From positions 3,418,001-3,482,000 of the forward strand of contig JAZGTN010000119.1 in NCBI GenBank assembly GCA_037783415.1: a DNA stretch of 64,000 nt. Direction: 5' to 3'. Made by a program: the position numbers and the translations under genes. Source of the stretch: Leptasterias polaris. Taxonomy: Eukaryota > Echinodermata > Asteroidea > Forcipulatida > Asteriidae. Position 1 is the first letter of the stretch. Every line of letters begins with the position of its first letter. Of the stretch, positions 45,366-58,900 are shown one piece after another. The notes beneath the pieces are model-generated. The model made no database searches. It worked only from the letters and a program-made list of their open reading frames with translations, and was not told the DNA's origin.

Positions 45366-47435
45366 TGCTAATTTCTATGGCACATTATCAAACCTGAGAT
45401 ACAGTAAATGTCACCTGTGAAAGTTTCAGCCAAATACCAACCATATTGAAAAATAGCAAGCAAAATACTGTCACTGTATTTTTACCAAGAACGCAGTGGC
45501 GTAACTAGGGGAGGGGGAACGAGAGGGGGGGGGGGGCACAACCAAAGTTGATGTCCGCTCCCCCCCTTGTCGCCCCCATTTGAAATCCTGACTCTTGGAA
45601 TTGAAAATTTTCCAGGGTAAAGTGTACGCTTAACGCAGAGAATGTATTTGTTTTTACACTTACGCCATAGGCCTATTATCATATAAAAAGTCGCATCATA
45701 GATATTTTAAAAAAAATTAAAAGTCAAATAATAATGATAATAACAATACAAATTAAATTTTCCCTCAATAAATCTTGGGCCATTTTGTTTGTGTAAATTT
45801 CCCGTAGGCCCTATAATGTATAAGTACGGTGCACATTGATATTTTATAGCTATACGCAGTACAAGCCGTAAATAATTTACGGCAACGCCAAGCGATCGCA
45901 GTCGAAATTTGCTCCTCGCATTGTACTATTTACTTATGAAAAGGTAATCGATCTTCCAATTATGAAAAATCAATTTTTTATTTTAATGGTCATGTAGTAG
46001 AGAGGCATTGCCTTACGTCCTTTCAGTGTGTTTTACCCCCTGAGTAAAATTGCCTGCTGCAGGAGTTAATTGAAATATATCGACTTTAAGGCAAAGTATA
46101 CCTTCGATTTTTGGAACCGTTCGATTGAAGGTGGTCCCGTTTTTGAGATATCGCCGAAAATCCGGAGCGAATAATGTCCACGCAGGAAGAATAATCCCTA
46201 CAGGAATAATCTGCTCATTTTCAAATTTTGGGGCATAAAACCTGATATCTTTTTCCATGACCACATTAATTCGGAGTGAAATGTTTCTCAAAATGCTTTA
46301 TACTATCGAAAGCTGCTGAACTTCTAACCAAGTAAATTTGTATTGCCATTGATTCTAAGAGGGATTACCAAACGTATACCTTCCCTTTAAAGAACGTGCA
46401 TGTGGTTGGCATTTTGGTGCATGACCGTATAAGAATCCTTTTTACACGCCCATTTAGGGATTCCTAATTGGTCAAGGAAACTTTATAAAGAAATGCTGCT
46501 GCGGACGTGATAGTAGTCACGCAGCAACTCGAAGTTACCCATGTATTGACCGCACCAACGTCACACGCAATAGAGTCAAAATAACACGTAAAACTACTGC
46601 ACTACAAACCACAAATGGGGTGTTAAAATTTACACCATCGATCGGTGGATACCGAAGAGAGAATAATTAACATGTTGAAATAAAACCTTTGTTCTTTTGT
46701 TCTTTTGTTCTTCCAATTTGTTGATCACCTTTATTGTAAAAATGGCACTTGCACTTGGACCGCACTGCTCCGCTAGACATCCGGGACAGCAAGTTTTGCT
46801 TATAAGGATGAACAAGTATCAAGTATCAAATAACACCAATGTAATTGTTTTGGCAGAAATTGTTGTTATTTTCACACCCTTATTGTGTAAATTGTGATTA
46901 TTTTAGGTATCTATCACCCATGGTGTCACTGTTAACACTCCACAGGGGGCCATTGAATCCCAAAATGGCGCAACCAAGATTATTATGATGACGTCATGAA
47001 TTTGCTTAATTGATTTGAAGAAGTGCAAACTCCAGCCCGTATGTTTTATTTAAAATGTATACACATTTAGGTAAATTTTATACATGGTTTCGGTCCCAGG
47101 CCTCAGTTGGGCCTCGAGCTACTAATTAAGTCGAGCTATGCAATATTGTAGTTATAGTGTCGGACTGTTCCTAACCGGAGGCCCTTTTTGTCAAGAGAAG
47201 CATGTTTTTTAAGCAACTATGCACAAGGCATTGTAAATGGTCAGCCGAACGATAAACCTTTCATCCGCGATGATGAAATAATAATTACGGAAACATAGCA
47301 ACGAATTGAGTAACATTGGCAAACTGCGGCCGGTCGTTTACAAATAGTACATCATTTCATTACAACAAGAAGGACGGGATTAATTTCCATGTATATGCGA
47401 TCACTGGCTAGAAGTGGAATATAATTCGGTTGGAA

Positions 47436-50400
47436 ATGTTTTGGGTGCGGAAATCTGTCCAATGGTTTCTTACCAGTGGGGCTTGGAGCGTTCTTCTGAT
47501 GGTGCGTGTTGCGTTTCTTTGTTGTTGTGTTCAGTTTGCTCAGTGTGAACTACAAGGTAAGGATTTTTCCGGGGACGAACTTGGTTGGAATGGAAAGCTG
47601 TCTTCATTTGGGAAGTAAATTTCGAACCTACCTCATACCGATATATTAAGTGTCTTATAAAATGCTCTCATATTGTTTTCCATAAGACTTATTTTCGGAC
47701 TTCAGGACTTGTTTAATTCAAATCTTTATTGTCAAATCTTTAAAAAGATAAAAATGGAAAATTTACATGTCTAAAATTGATTGATTAAAGCTCCAGAACA
47801 GGACAGTAAACATCTTAAACAAAGAAATATATAAAAAGGAGTTAATAAGACAAATAACAAATTTAAGACAGTGCAGTACAACATATATTGGCAAGAGTTA
47901 ACACCTTATCTTTCTGATTGGCCTTAGTTTTGCCCCAAAACAATGGCCTCTCGTTTCGACTTTAGTTAGCAGAGTATGCTAGGTCCAAAACGTCAGCCCA
48001 TCAACATTTTTTGTCATTTAGACCATAGGTCATTTTAGTTGGTAAACTGTTTTTGGCCAAAACAGTTTTGATAAATTGTTTCTTTTCAATTGTAAAGCGC
48101 CAATGGAGTTTTAGACGTTGTGTTTGACATAGTCACCATTTCCCCCCTTTTTTACGACCAAGCTCTCTCTGTGACTGGAAAGTCTACGTCACAGAGTACG
48201 ACTCACGGCAGTGCGTATCAGGCACAGATGGCTATAGATGGCAATGGAGGATCTTTCTCTCATACGGGTAAGGAGTTCACTTGAGGCATGGGGGCCTTTT
48301 CGAAACCTGAAGCAGTGTGCATTTTGCACCGTGTTTCCAACATCAAACGGATCACGGAGCCTGAGCCTAAAGCCGAGGTTTGAAAAATACCCTTGGTTGC
48401 GCCTTTTCTTATCTAAAAGTTAATGCTCCCCTACACAAAATTATACAAAAGGTAAGATGGATTGTACTTTGTTCCCTTGAAGTGTTATTTTGTTGAAAAG
48501 AAATATTAGTTTGTATACCTCGAATTATATTTCGACGGAGCTATGATATTTTGAGGGAACGAAATACTATACATATTATTAGTATTTTTCACGAGGGAAC
48601 AATACATTACGAGAGAACAACAGATGAGGGAACACAATAGAACTCACGAGGGAACGAAATATTATTGCGGAGAACGAAATACTTTTTACGAGGGAACGAA
48701 AAACCATTACAAGGTAACAAAATAATATAACTCATGTTTAATTTGAATGCAAAGAAGTTGAAATTCGTTGCCCATAAACGAAAAAGAAAACGCAAACTAG
48801 TAACAAAATCATGTTCGCTTCGGTGAGTCTTTAATTTGAATGCATCAATTGTGAATACGTAGTAGAAATTCAACTTAAGAATGGTCAAAGTGTTGTCTTG
48901 AATGCCCATAAATGAAATAGAATGACTGAAACGAATCTGAACGAGAAAAACGAAATCATGTGTGCACGAAAACGAAATTGAATGCATTAAGAGCTAAAAA
49001 GAAACCCTAGTTTGAGAGGATTAGGGGAAATGCGTTAATTTGAATGCATGTTAATGAAATTGAATGAATTTTTGCTGCAATTGGCCGGGAAAACCTGGGG
49101 TTTAACATGCATTCAAGGGTATGAAATACTCACGAGGGAACGAAATACCGTCACGAGGGAACGAGATACTTTTACGAAGGAACAAAATGCATTATATACC
49201 GGTCTCTTTGGGGGCTCTGTACAAACGCACCATACTCTAAAACACACACACACGTACACGAACAACCCAACAAACAAACAAACACCCCCCCCCCCCAACA
49301 AACAAACAAACAAACAAACAAACAAAAAACAAACAACCAAACAAATAAAAACCTTTTGGAGCAACTTTCTTACATTATGCAATTTCTTTACAGTAAACTG
49401 GTTTTGTGAAGGTTCCTAAATTGTTTAATTCCAATAATGTAGTGTAGATATTTAAAATAAATCTTGGAAAGGAAAGGGTTTACCCCTTATCGTTGATGTC
49501 AATTATTTCATAATTATACAGAATTGACCTACATAGCTGTATATACACTGTATACATTAATATCACCGGTCTCTTTTGGGGCTCTGTACAAACGCTTAAA
49601 ACACACACACACGTACACAAACAAACAAACAAACAAACAACCCAACAAACAAGCAAACAAACCCCCAAAACCCAATTTGTTTACACTGGATTTGTGAAGG
49701 TTTATATTTTTAACTCCAATAGTTTTTGTCGAAAAAAAGGAGAAAAAAAGTCTTATTGATGAGGGTTTACCGCTGTTGGTTGTTGTCTGTCAATTATTGC
49801 ATAATTATACAGGATTGTCCTAGAGATACACTGTACACATTATTCTCACTTTCTGTTTTTCGTGTATTAGGGCTTAATGACGCGCATCCATGGTGGAAAC
49901 TTGACTTGGGGGGTGAACACTGCTTGGGCCAAATCACAGTTCGACTCAGAACAGGTTGCTGCAGTAAGTGCATTGTGTGTCATTCCTTCAGTTCCCAGGG
50001 TGTAGTGTTTGTATGGGTTGGGAAACAAAACCTACAACCATGCCCAGCGTACAAAAACTGCTACATGTCTTAGCATGTGGGTCAACACATCAGTCCACAC
50101 ACATCCAACCCATTCCAGTCATCTGTTTATTGTATCGAGCGGTGCCGTTGGTGATTGGCATGCATTCTGAGCAGCTCTGTACTTTCCAGCGTACTTCACA
50201 AGCTCAAACAGCGCCCTCATTGAGGTCAAAGGAAGACCTATCTTTAACTGAGAGCATGGCATGGCGCGTATGCGCTTTGCACGTTTCCATGTTTTGCCCA
50301 GTCCTCAGCGATTGTGGCCTATATACTATAGGGGTCTATCAGAACCAGAAAGAAACAGAATTAAAGATCACAAGCAAATAAAAAAACTTTCTGGACTCAG

Positions 50401-51570
50401 TCACAATAACAAACATGTTTTATTTTTTCACTTAAGGTTTAAATCGTTTCCTAGGAGCAACCGCACGAGCCGGGCTTTCCTCCGACTACGCTGTCAATCA
50501 GCAGTGTGGTCAACCAGCCACGTTGTCACAAGCCTCTAATGGTGCCACAAACGTATTTCTGTGTGATCCACTGGTGGCAAGGTGGGTGAGCTTCGATATC
50601 GATCGTTCTGACCGGGGTTCTACCCAGGCGGTCTTGCAGCTCGCTGAGGTGTCGGTTATGGAGTATACGTGGGAGTGTAACCCTAAAACAACCCCAGGTG
50701 AGCGAGTTCTGAAGTTCTTATTTGCTTAAAAACAACCTAAGGGTGACAGCCAGTATACCCAATAAACTCTTTTTGAATGAAAAAAAGTGCCGGTTCCGAG
50801 AACATATTGGGATTAGCAGCACTGAATTCTCCAGAATACGAATATAGCGCACTGGTCGAAACGTCGAGATCGATTTATCTCAAACCCGACTCTTATCAAA
50901 CCACCAAAGACACAATAAAAGTCACCATCTCTGCCCTTGCTCCTGGTTGAAGGGAAGCAATAATAAATATATTAATCAAGGACGTATATGCAAGAATCAA
51001 ATCCACACCCTGTGACGTATATCCAGAAGACATTGGAGTCCGATGCACTAGATTGCTCAGTTCAACAAATTATAAATAAAAACTGATTTATGTATCACCG
51101 AAATCCCCCATTTTGGGAAAGATAATGATTTTATGTATTTGATAGGCAGTGCTTCCGGGCTTTGGTAGGCAGGGCTTAAAGCTTTTGTGGGCAGTTTGCT
51201 CCTTTGTTTTTATCAAACAGGGCAAAGTGGGTGTGGTTTGTAATAGAACAACGTCACGATTTCCAAAAAGGATTAAAATTTGTTATTGTATTTACTCTAT
51301 TTAAAAACAGTGCCTCCCACACCGCCCAAACTGCGGTCTGCGTCCTTCACTGTTCTACACAAAGGTTACAAGATGGTAAACTCCGGTCCTCTATCGTCCG
51401 ATTCAGCACGGCACCTCACTCAATGTGCAGGATACTGCATGAAACACTCTCGCTGTTTCTCGTTTGACTTCTCGCGAGTCAACGGACAATGCCACCTTCA
51501 CAGTGTGAACGCCTCTGACGTCCAGCAGGTTGCAGATACAGAGTTCTTTATTTATGAAATGTTGCCCTGA
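47436..51570 (+). CDS. FTP-PAN 1: secreted fucolectin-like plus PAN/Apple protein
   Basis: Exons 47436-47556, 48163-48267, 49871-49963, 50437-50697 and 51311-51570 total 840 bases, 279 residues plus TGA. Every intron is phase 1. Exon 1 is a signal peptide (LLMVRVAFLCCCVQFAQC). Exons 2-4 match the F5/8-like fucolectin (FTP) fold: SVTGKSTSQSTT, YQAQMAIDGN, HPWWKLDLGGEHCLGQITVR, a CC pair, NQQCGQPAT and QLAEVSVME. Exon 5 is a PAN/Apple domain (HLTQCAGYCMKHSRCFSFDF, GQCHLHS). Such lectins bind terminal fucose and act outside the cell in immunity or adhesion; binding here is inferred. In copy 1 the usual R-x-D-C-C patch reads RLRTGCC, lacking the acidic residue, which could weaken ligand binding. 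ATG chosen because TTG precedes it. Confidence 0.85.
48290..48405. mobile_element. MITE with ccgaggtttgga TIRs (copy in intron 2 of FTP-PAN 1)
   Basis: gccttttcgaaacct at the left mirrors ccgaggtttgaaaaa at the right. Copies sit at the same intron place in FTP-PAN 2 (57209-57334) and at 62680-62830. Confidence 0.65.
48560..49195. repeat. 21-bp minisatellite, broken by an AT-rich insertion
   Basis: cgagggaacgaaatact units at 48590-48720 and 49125-49190 flank about 380 bases of aaattgaatg-rich sequence ending ggccgggaaaacctgggg, which resembles the element at 43189-44213. Confidence 0.7.
49225..49345. repeat. (CAAA)n and CA microsatellite
   Basis: Simple caaacaaacaaa and cacacaca runs with a C10 tract. 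A shorter copy is at 49598-49670. Confidence 0.95.
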
Positions 51571-52518
51571 ACTATCCATTTTGCCCATCATTAAATGGCA
51601 TTTTTATCAATTGGTTTACATAATAGAGTACGTTGTTTTTTGTTATCGTTCACACAGTAATTAAACCAGTGTCACTCGTTTATACAAAAAGAGTCACCTT
51701 GTGCACTCCAGGGCATTTCAAGGCAAGCAAGAAACTACTGTGCTTTTAACATACACGAAGAGTCACATGCAACACCCAGCTTCAACATAAACAGAATATT
51801 GGTTTTAAAAATGAGAAGAAAAAGAAGAGCAGAACAAGTTTTTGAGATGTGCCAACTTTCTTCATATCAAATAGATCAAAATCATGTGGCGCAATTTTAC
51901 AAGACAAGTATATTTTAAAATACTTGACTTGTAAAATAGCATATTAAGCAGTACATAAGCAAACCAAAGTATGATTATAACCAGAATAAGGTTACCAGCG
52001 AGAGTACAATGTCACATGTACCATCTGTGACTGGTATTCTGCTCATTTTTGCTAAGCAGAAAAGTGTTAAAGCAATTATTTTCTGTTAAAAGTAGCTCTA
52101 TAAAGTCAGGTCCTGCATTGAAGGTAGGATAGATTGATAAAATACTCAAAACATTAATGTCCACAAAAATTTACTCGGTGAGAAGCACTGCAGCTGTTGA
52201 TTATGTAAAACATGTTCAGAAACGATTCCCTTATAAGGAATGTGGTTTTAGAGAAAGGGTTTCAAAAATATTTCAATCTGAAAAACGTTTCATTTGCAAT
52301 GTTTATCTCTACAATAAGTGCAGTCAATCAGATTGAAAAATGCACATAATTATTTGCACATATAGTTTTACTTTACATGGTATAAAATGGTCTTAGTGAG
52401 AAATGTTTCCCTTGAAATTATTTTTGCCTGCCATGCTATAATTTCTTAGAAATTAATAGAACAATTAATTTTAATCTCGCGAGACCAAAGCTCGGTGTAC
52501 AAAACAGTTAATACTTAA

Positions 52519-53491
52519 AGGGCCTATGAAATAGATTTTTTTAATGCTGGAAACAATAAAGTATGCCTATTACAACATATATTTGATTTTTTTTTTTTTT
52601 TCACAAGCCATTTTACACCATTAAAAAAATCATTTCGAAATTTAGGGGGGCCGCAGCGCCCCACCCATACCTCCTCATTAACATAAAATCCGTGACGTAA
52701 ACAAAGGCAATTCAGCAGAACGACTTGTCATACGTAACGTCATGTGTGTGTGGCCACCCGACCGCACCGCCGAGCGAACACACGGAAGGAAAACGTTCAA
52801 TCTTCAATTACATGACCAACGTGGAAATCGCTCTCCCTACACTTCGAAATAGAATTTATACTGTAAAACAGCACAATTTGTCTGCCTACCAATTGGTATT
52901 GCCCAGCCTAGCAACGTGTTCTTCATCTTCGGAGTCTGACTCTGATTCAGATCCTAGTTCGCCGTCGTCTTCTGCTAGTTCTGGTTCGTACAAGTAGGGC
53001 TGCACTCCGAGCACCTCGTCGTTTCTGTCGGTGTCGCTCCCATCGCTACTCCCATCGCTGGACAAATCACTGCTGTCCGATGATTCGCTCCCACACTGGA
53101 CAAATCTTTCTGGTTCTGAGGTAAAGGAAGGGGAATCCTCACCTAATCCGGACATTATTTTCTTTGTTTTTGCGATTTATTCCAGTGGAGTATCAACGTA
53201 CGCCTTGACGATCGACTCGACTCGGCTGTATACTTAAACTGCGCGCGCCTGGGCACCAGACCACGACTGAGATCTCGATCTGGGAGCCGCTGCCTTTGTG
53301 TACGTCACGAACAGCGCCCTCTTGTGGCGTCTAAAATACGAAAGTTTCGGGGGGGGTATTTTTTTTATTGAATTAAAATACAAAAATGCACTCCAGACAC
53401 TAAACAGTTTTTAAAAATAATTTCTTTTCATATGAACTAATTTAGTAAAGCTATAAAAAACACACACAAAAAATACCACTTCATAGGCCCT
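52519..53491. mobile_element. 973-bp TTAA-flanked element carrying an ORF exon
   Basis: agggcctatgaaatag at the left mirrors cttcataggccct at the right. TTAA lies at 52515-52518 and 53492-53495. It carries the minus-strand open frame at 52886-53155 and sits inside an older dispersed repeat. Confidence 0.8.
52886..53155 (-). pseudogene. First exon-like ORF resembling P2X7-type zinc-binding ORFs
   Basis: 89 residues start MSGLGEDSPSF, pass a Ser/Asp-rich acidic stretch (CGSESSDSSDLSSDG), then GVQPYLYEPE, an acidic run and RLGNTNW. As I recall, VxPYxxEPE plus NTxW at the lead-in to a cysteine-rich domain mark ORFs with a P2X7-receptor-like intracellular domain, common in invertebrates. The cysteine-rich part is absent; a G|GTAGGC donor overlaps the final Trp codon, so this looks like a captured first exon. 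No matching second exon is seen nearby, hence called a fragment. Confidence 0.4.
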
Positions 53492-54461
53492 TTAAAGGGT
53501 GTTTCAATTGTTATTTTCTTGTGACTCCAATGACTGATTGAGCTTACATTTTCACAGCTTTGTTTTTTGATGTACAATTCTGGTCACACCAAGTACGGAT
53601 AATGGTCCTATACATTATTACCAATGGTTTCCGCACGCTTAATTCAGAATATTTTTGTTGTTTATGTAATTTTGGGGTAAACGAAAATGGCGTTGTTTTA
53701 CTCAAGAGACAAATATTTGTAAAGAATAAAGATATTTTTATAAATAACAGAAATACAAAATAGGAAGGAAATCAAGAAAATGAAATAATTAATTATTAAA
53801 TCAACTGATTGGGTAAGTAATAGGTAACAGCAAACAGTAACAATTTAAGTCGTATCACAGCATATATTTATGTAAAATAATAATTAAAAAAACCGAATAC
53901 ATCTTAACTGTATTCTTCACTTCCCGCAAAGAATCTTGGACATTTTTGATGTAAATATTCCAAAGTAATGTACACTGCAAATTAATATTGTATAGCTACG
54001 CAGTGTATAAGCAGTATATAAGCTTACCGCTACGGCAAACGATCGCTGTCTAAATTTACTCCACACATTTGACTATTTGACTTTGGTAAGGTAATCGATC
54101 TTCCACTAATGACAAAATTATTTCCATTTGTGATGGTCGTGTTGTAGAGAGACATTGCCTTACGCCCCTTTTACTCTTTGCTCTACTGTGTTTACCCCCT
54201 GATTCAAATAGACAACTGCAGGAGTTTATAATTTGAATATCGATTTGTGTAAACAATTTTTCAAACTTTAAATTATTTAATTAACGTTGAAAGACAATTG
54301 AAATATAACTAATTAATGTTTAAAGAGAACGTACATGGTTGGCAGTTTCACTTTGTGCATGACTTACGACTCCTTTTTTCACGTTGGTCAAGCATACATT
54401 ATAAATGCTGTTGCGGACGTGATAGTTGCCATGCAACAACTTGAGGTAACATCATTGATCT

Positions 54462-54625
54462 CATAGACCCTTGCATTGGTCGCCATCGTTGATGAAACGT
54501 GCACGCGTGAAAGGCTGCCATTGGTTGAGAGTTGGCGTTGCGCGTATACGCGTGCACTTTTCCATTGTTTGTTATCAACGATGGCGTTAAAATGACGTCA
54601 AGTGCAATTGATCAATGGGAGCGTT
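54462..54625. mobile_element. MITE with gccatcgttgatg ends
   Basis: gtcgccatcgttgatgaaac at the left and ttatcaacgatggcg at the right. Same family as 26165-26306, in the opposite orientation. Confidence 0.7.
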
Positions 54626-54631
54626 CACTTA

Positions 54632-55126
54632 GCTTCCCCGGGTCGACCCCAGTGCGCTCATTCGAGTGACCCTCCGACATGAGCTAATCGAACGCAAACT
54701 TCCCCCAGCATTCACACCTTTTTGACAGCCGACCGGAACTACTTTCATTGTGTGCATTACGTCCGTGGATTCACGAAAGGATCGTAACCTAATTATTCTC
54801 AATGTAAAACTGCAGCGTCAAATTATTTTACAAGCCCACGCTGATATAAAAGTACTCGTTTTCGAATAAAACAAACTTATTGCTCACAAAGTCGCTGTTT
54901 TAAGGGTGAAAATGTGTGTCAAGTTTCCTTAAAGTATCCTGCTGATTCACAAACAATGGTGGCTGTTGAGAAAGTTTTTTGTCGTGAAGTCATGCACCGA
55001 GTGACCCGCTCAACAAGCAGGTTACTTGGGGCTGACCCGGGTGAGCCCCGATAATGACGTCAAAGTTATTCGAACGCACCGGGAGACCTGGGTCGACCCA
55101 GAGAAGCTAATCGAACGCACCCTAAA
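54632..55126. mobile_element. MITE with gcgttc...ttagcttc...gggtcgacc TIRs
   Basis: gcgttcacttagcttccccg at the left mirrors gggtcgacccagagaagcta plus atcgaacgcaccc at the right. Inner gacctgggtcgacc words pair with the ends. Confidence 0.75.
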
Positions 55127-55921
55127 GAATACGTCTAATATATCAGCCTCTCTAACCCCTGGAAGGAAAGCACTGGAAGATTGGCTAACCAAAAGTGATC
55201 AAAAAGGGCACGCGCACGTTTTACCCACAAAGAACACTATCGTCCAATGATCTGCCTCACTTGATAAGGGCGCCTTTTTGCCTCAGTGAGGGCGCTTTTT
55301 ATAGTGTGACGTCATACGCAAAAGGTGGTAGCTTTTTTGAATCATCGCTGAAAATCCGGAGTGGTTATGTCCACTCAGGAAGAATAAGCCGTAATTGGAA
55401 TAAATAATCTGAGAAACGTTTCTCAGATTGAAACGTTTTTGAATCCCTCTCTCTAAAACCACGTTTCTTTGAAGGGAATCTGTTCTCAAAAGAAAAAACT
55501 GCAGAGCTGTTTTTATTTTCATTTATTTGTAGAGTAACTATCCAAAGGTATACCCATGCCTTTAAGTTCAAAGTTCAGCCCGTCTATGATGTATTAAAAA
55601 TATATAAAAAGGCCTACACTTAGGCAAAGGTTACGTTGGTTGAGCTATGCAAGCAATTATGAGTGTTGGACTTTTTTTTGTCAAGCGAAGCATGTTTTTA
55701 AATTAAACACAAGACACTAGACAGCCGTTCGGTCACCCACTGAGATCATCGGCGATGATGAAATAATAATCACGCGGAACCATAGAAACGAATCGAGTTT
55801 GCACATGAAGACTGCAGTCGGTCGTTTACAGAGAGTACATCATTTCATTACAACAAAAGGACGGGACTAGTTTCCAAGTATTGCGATCACTAGCAGGAAG
55901 TGGAATATAATTCTGTTGGAA

Positions 55922-58900
55922 ATGTTTTGGGTGCGGAAATCTGTCCATTGGTTTCTTACCAGTGGGGCTTGGAGCGTTCTTCTGATGGTGCGTGTTGCGT
56001 TTCTTTGTTGTTGTGTTCAGTTTGCTCAGTGTGAACTACAAGGTAAGGATTGTTTATTTTTGTATTAATTGTTTTTACTTTTGGGGGGAGAACTTGGTTG
56101 GAATGGATACCTGTCACCATTTATGTATATTTTCGAGCCTCATACCGATGTCAAGTGTCTTATAAAATGCTCTTATATTATCATTCTTTCTCACATTCTT
56201 ATTTCCGGACTTCAGGACTTATTAGTCTTACATCTGATAAAATTATCATTGTTTGTTTGCGTATTTAAATTGTTTTAAATTCAATTCAGTAAAATACTCA
56301 CACTTTTGAATCGGTCTCGCTTGGAAATCCCCCCCTCCTACCCCAACTCCAGCCAAACGTAACTCATGGAATCTACAGGGCGGGTGTTACACTGTAAACA
56401 ACTTTACGGCTGTTCACTGGACAGCATGGATTACCGTAAATTCTTTGGTTAGGCCTACCGTTTCATCCTATGCACTTACGTAAACGCGACACCGTTTTCG
56501 ACAGGTAATTTGTGATGTAATTAAACCGTTATACTGCAGTCGAATGATTCCTACAGGCATATTATGTTTATTTGTTATTTATTTTTGTATGTACCCAACA
56601 ATGTATAACTTGGGTGTGTACAACATTGGTAAGATTGAACATTAATGTTCACAGATTTGCACATAACTTACATGGTATAAAGATGGTCATGTTGGAAAAC
56701 GTCCCTTGAAATAGTTTGGTTGAAATGCTATAGTTCTTATGAAATGAGTAAAACAATTATACTTTATCACTGGTGATAAAATCAGATGTTTGAAAACAGT
56801 GAAAATATATAATGGAGTTTTCACTGTATAGTTTTCTCATGACTCCGAAGAGCGGTATTTATAGCTGAAACATTCACAGGTTTGTTATTTCATGTATGTT
56901 GGATCACATCAAGTAGTGTAGCTGGTCTTTGACAAAAATACAAATGTTTACACACCCTTTAACAATGTTTGGCACGAAAAGCAACCATGTAAACCACCGT
57001 AAACCAGTTTTGAAACTGTAACAGTGTTCACGGTGTGTTTGGCGTAAATCGTTCCTCGTCCTTTTCCCTTTTTTACGACCAAGCTCTCTCTGTGACTGGA
57101 AAGTCTACGTCACAGAGTACGACTCACAGCAGTGCGTATCAGGCACAGATGGCTATAGATGGCAATGGAGGATCTTTCGCTCATACAGGTAAGGAGTTCA
57201 CTTGTGGCATGGGGGTCTTTTCCACACCTCTTGGGCTCCGGCTCCGGCTTGGGGTCCGTCATCAATTATTTTGGAGTAGTGTTCTAATATCAAACGAACC
57301 CGGAGCTGCAGCCTAAGCCGATGTTTGGAAAACGCCTTGCATCTTTTCTGGTCCAAATGTAAGGTTCCCCCTACAAGAAAATATAGAAAAGGTAAAATGA
57401 ATTGCACTTTTTTCCCAAAGTTCTCTGATTGATCAACTGGGTCAACCAAGCGAAGTAGAGTGTCTGGACTGGAACCATAATGTTTTAGGTGCGGGTTTAG
57501 GAGGACCAACTATTTCTTTGCGTATGAGTCAGTGAGTGAGTTGGAACCTTCGTACACCTCGAATAATATCTTGAGGGAGTGACATGATTTCGACGGAACG
57601 AAGTATAATATTTTGAGGGAACAAAATACTATTACGAAACGAAGTATTTTTTACGAGGGAACGAATTACTATTGCGAGGGAACGAGATACTATTGCGAGG
57701 GAATGAAATACTATTTCGAAGGAACGAAATACTATCACGAGGGAACAGAATGCTATTACGAAACGAAGTATCATTACGAGGGAACGAATTACTATTGCGA
57801 GGGAACGAATTACTATTGCGAGGGAACGAAATACTGTTGCGAGGGAACGGAATACTATACGATGGAAAAACATGCATTAATTTGCCTGTCCCTTTTCCGT
57901 ACAAATGCCTATACTGTCAATAATTAAACAAAAAATAGCAAAACACACACAGACAAATATCACACAACAAAAAGATTTTTTGAGCAATTTATTGCTTGTT
58001 GATTTCCTTTATAATTATGCAGTTTCTTCGAAGTGGTTTTGTGAAGGTTCTTAATATTATTTTAATTCCACAGTATATTGTATTGTTTATTTTTAAATTC
58101 TTGTTTAGTGGCGGTTCCGCTGTTGGTCGGTGCCATCTAATATATACAGGACTGACCTGTTCTCACTTTGGTGTTTTTCGTGTAGTAGGAGGTGACCCTC
58201 ATCCATGGTGGAAACTTGACTTGGGCGGTGAACACTGCTTGGGCCAAATCACAGTTCGACTCAGACTAGATTGCTGTGGTAAGTGCATTGTGTGTCATTC
58301 TTTTAGACTGTGAGCGCTTCGATGACAACTGAATAGTGTCGAACTGATAACCTGAGACAAATTATTTTGTTGACAATAATTGGAGCGACTCATCATTCCA
58401 TCCTTGTTGTTCAACGCAAAACTTTGGTGGCTAACCATTCAGTGATTTTGAAAAGACACGATAGTCTAGTTTTTGAGAAGTAGGCCTACAGTTTTAAACA
58501 TGGCCTAAACCACATAATTGACGTTGTTGGACGCGACGCAATCTTTGATTTTTTTAAATTTTTTTTTAAAAATATATATAATATTTTTTACGGCACACAC
58601 ACCAACGAGAGGAATCGATACGGCGCGCTGCCCATGGTCAATTCCGTGTCTCAGCCGCGCAATTTGATTTGTGTGTGTCGGCAGACTCCAGTTCACACAT
58701 TGCGCGCGCGCATTCTCACAGATTGCGCCCAACAACGTTTTTAGCAAACTTTGTATGTTTTTGCAAATTTGACAGGATATTTTTGGGAGAACTTTTAGTA
58801 TAGTGTTTAATATGTCTACAACTCACAAAATATACCTTCAAACCCACGGGGGTCGGAACGAAAATCATTTTCCAGGCATCTTTTCGTTTACACCGTACGG

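Larger units (their letters stand above)
45770..52080 (+). repeat. Segmental tandem duplication, unit 1
   Basis: From tcttgggccattttg near 45772 to the ccatctgtgactggtattct block near 52040, this unit matches 53930-61930 piece by piece: ggtaatcgatcttcca upstream, the same gene, and aataaggttaccag plus catgtcacatgtaccatctg downstream. Confidence 0.8.

Noticed and set aside
57529..57927. Several overlapping long open frames on both strands with repeated RSLAIV, GNEILL or CEGT patterns
   Set aside because: They arise from a 21-bp minisatellite whose period is divisible by three; no family similarity, no splice logic.
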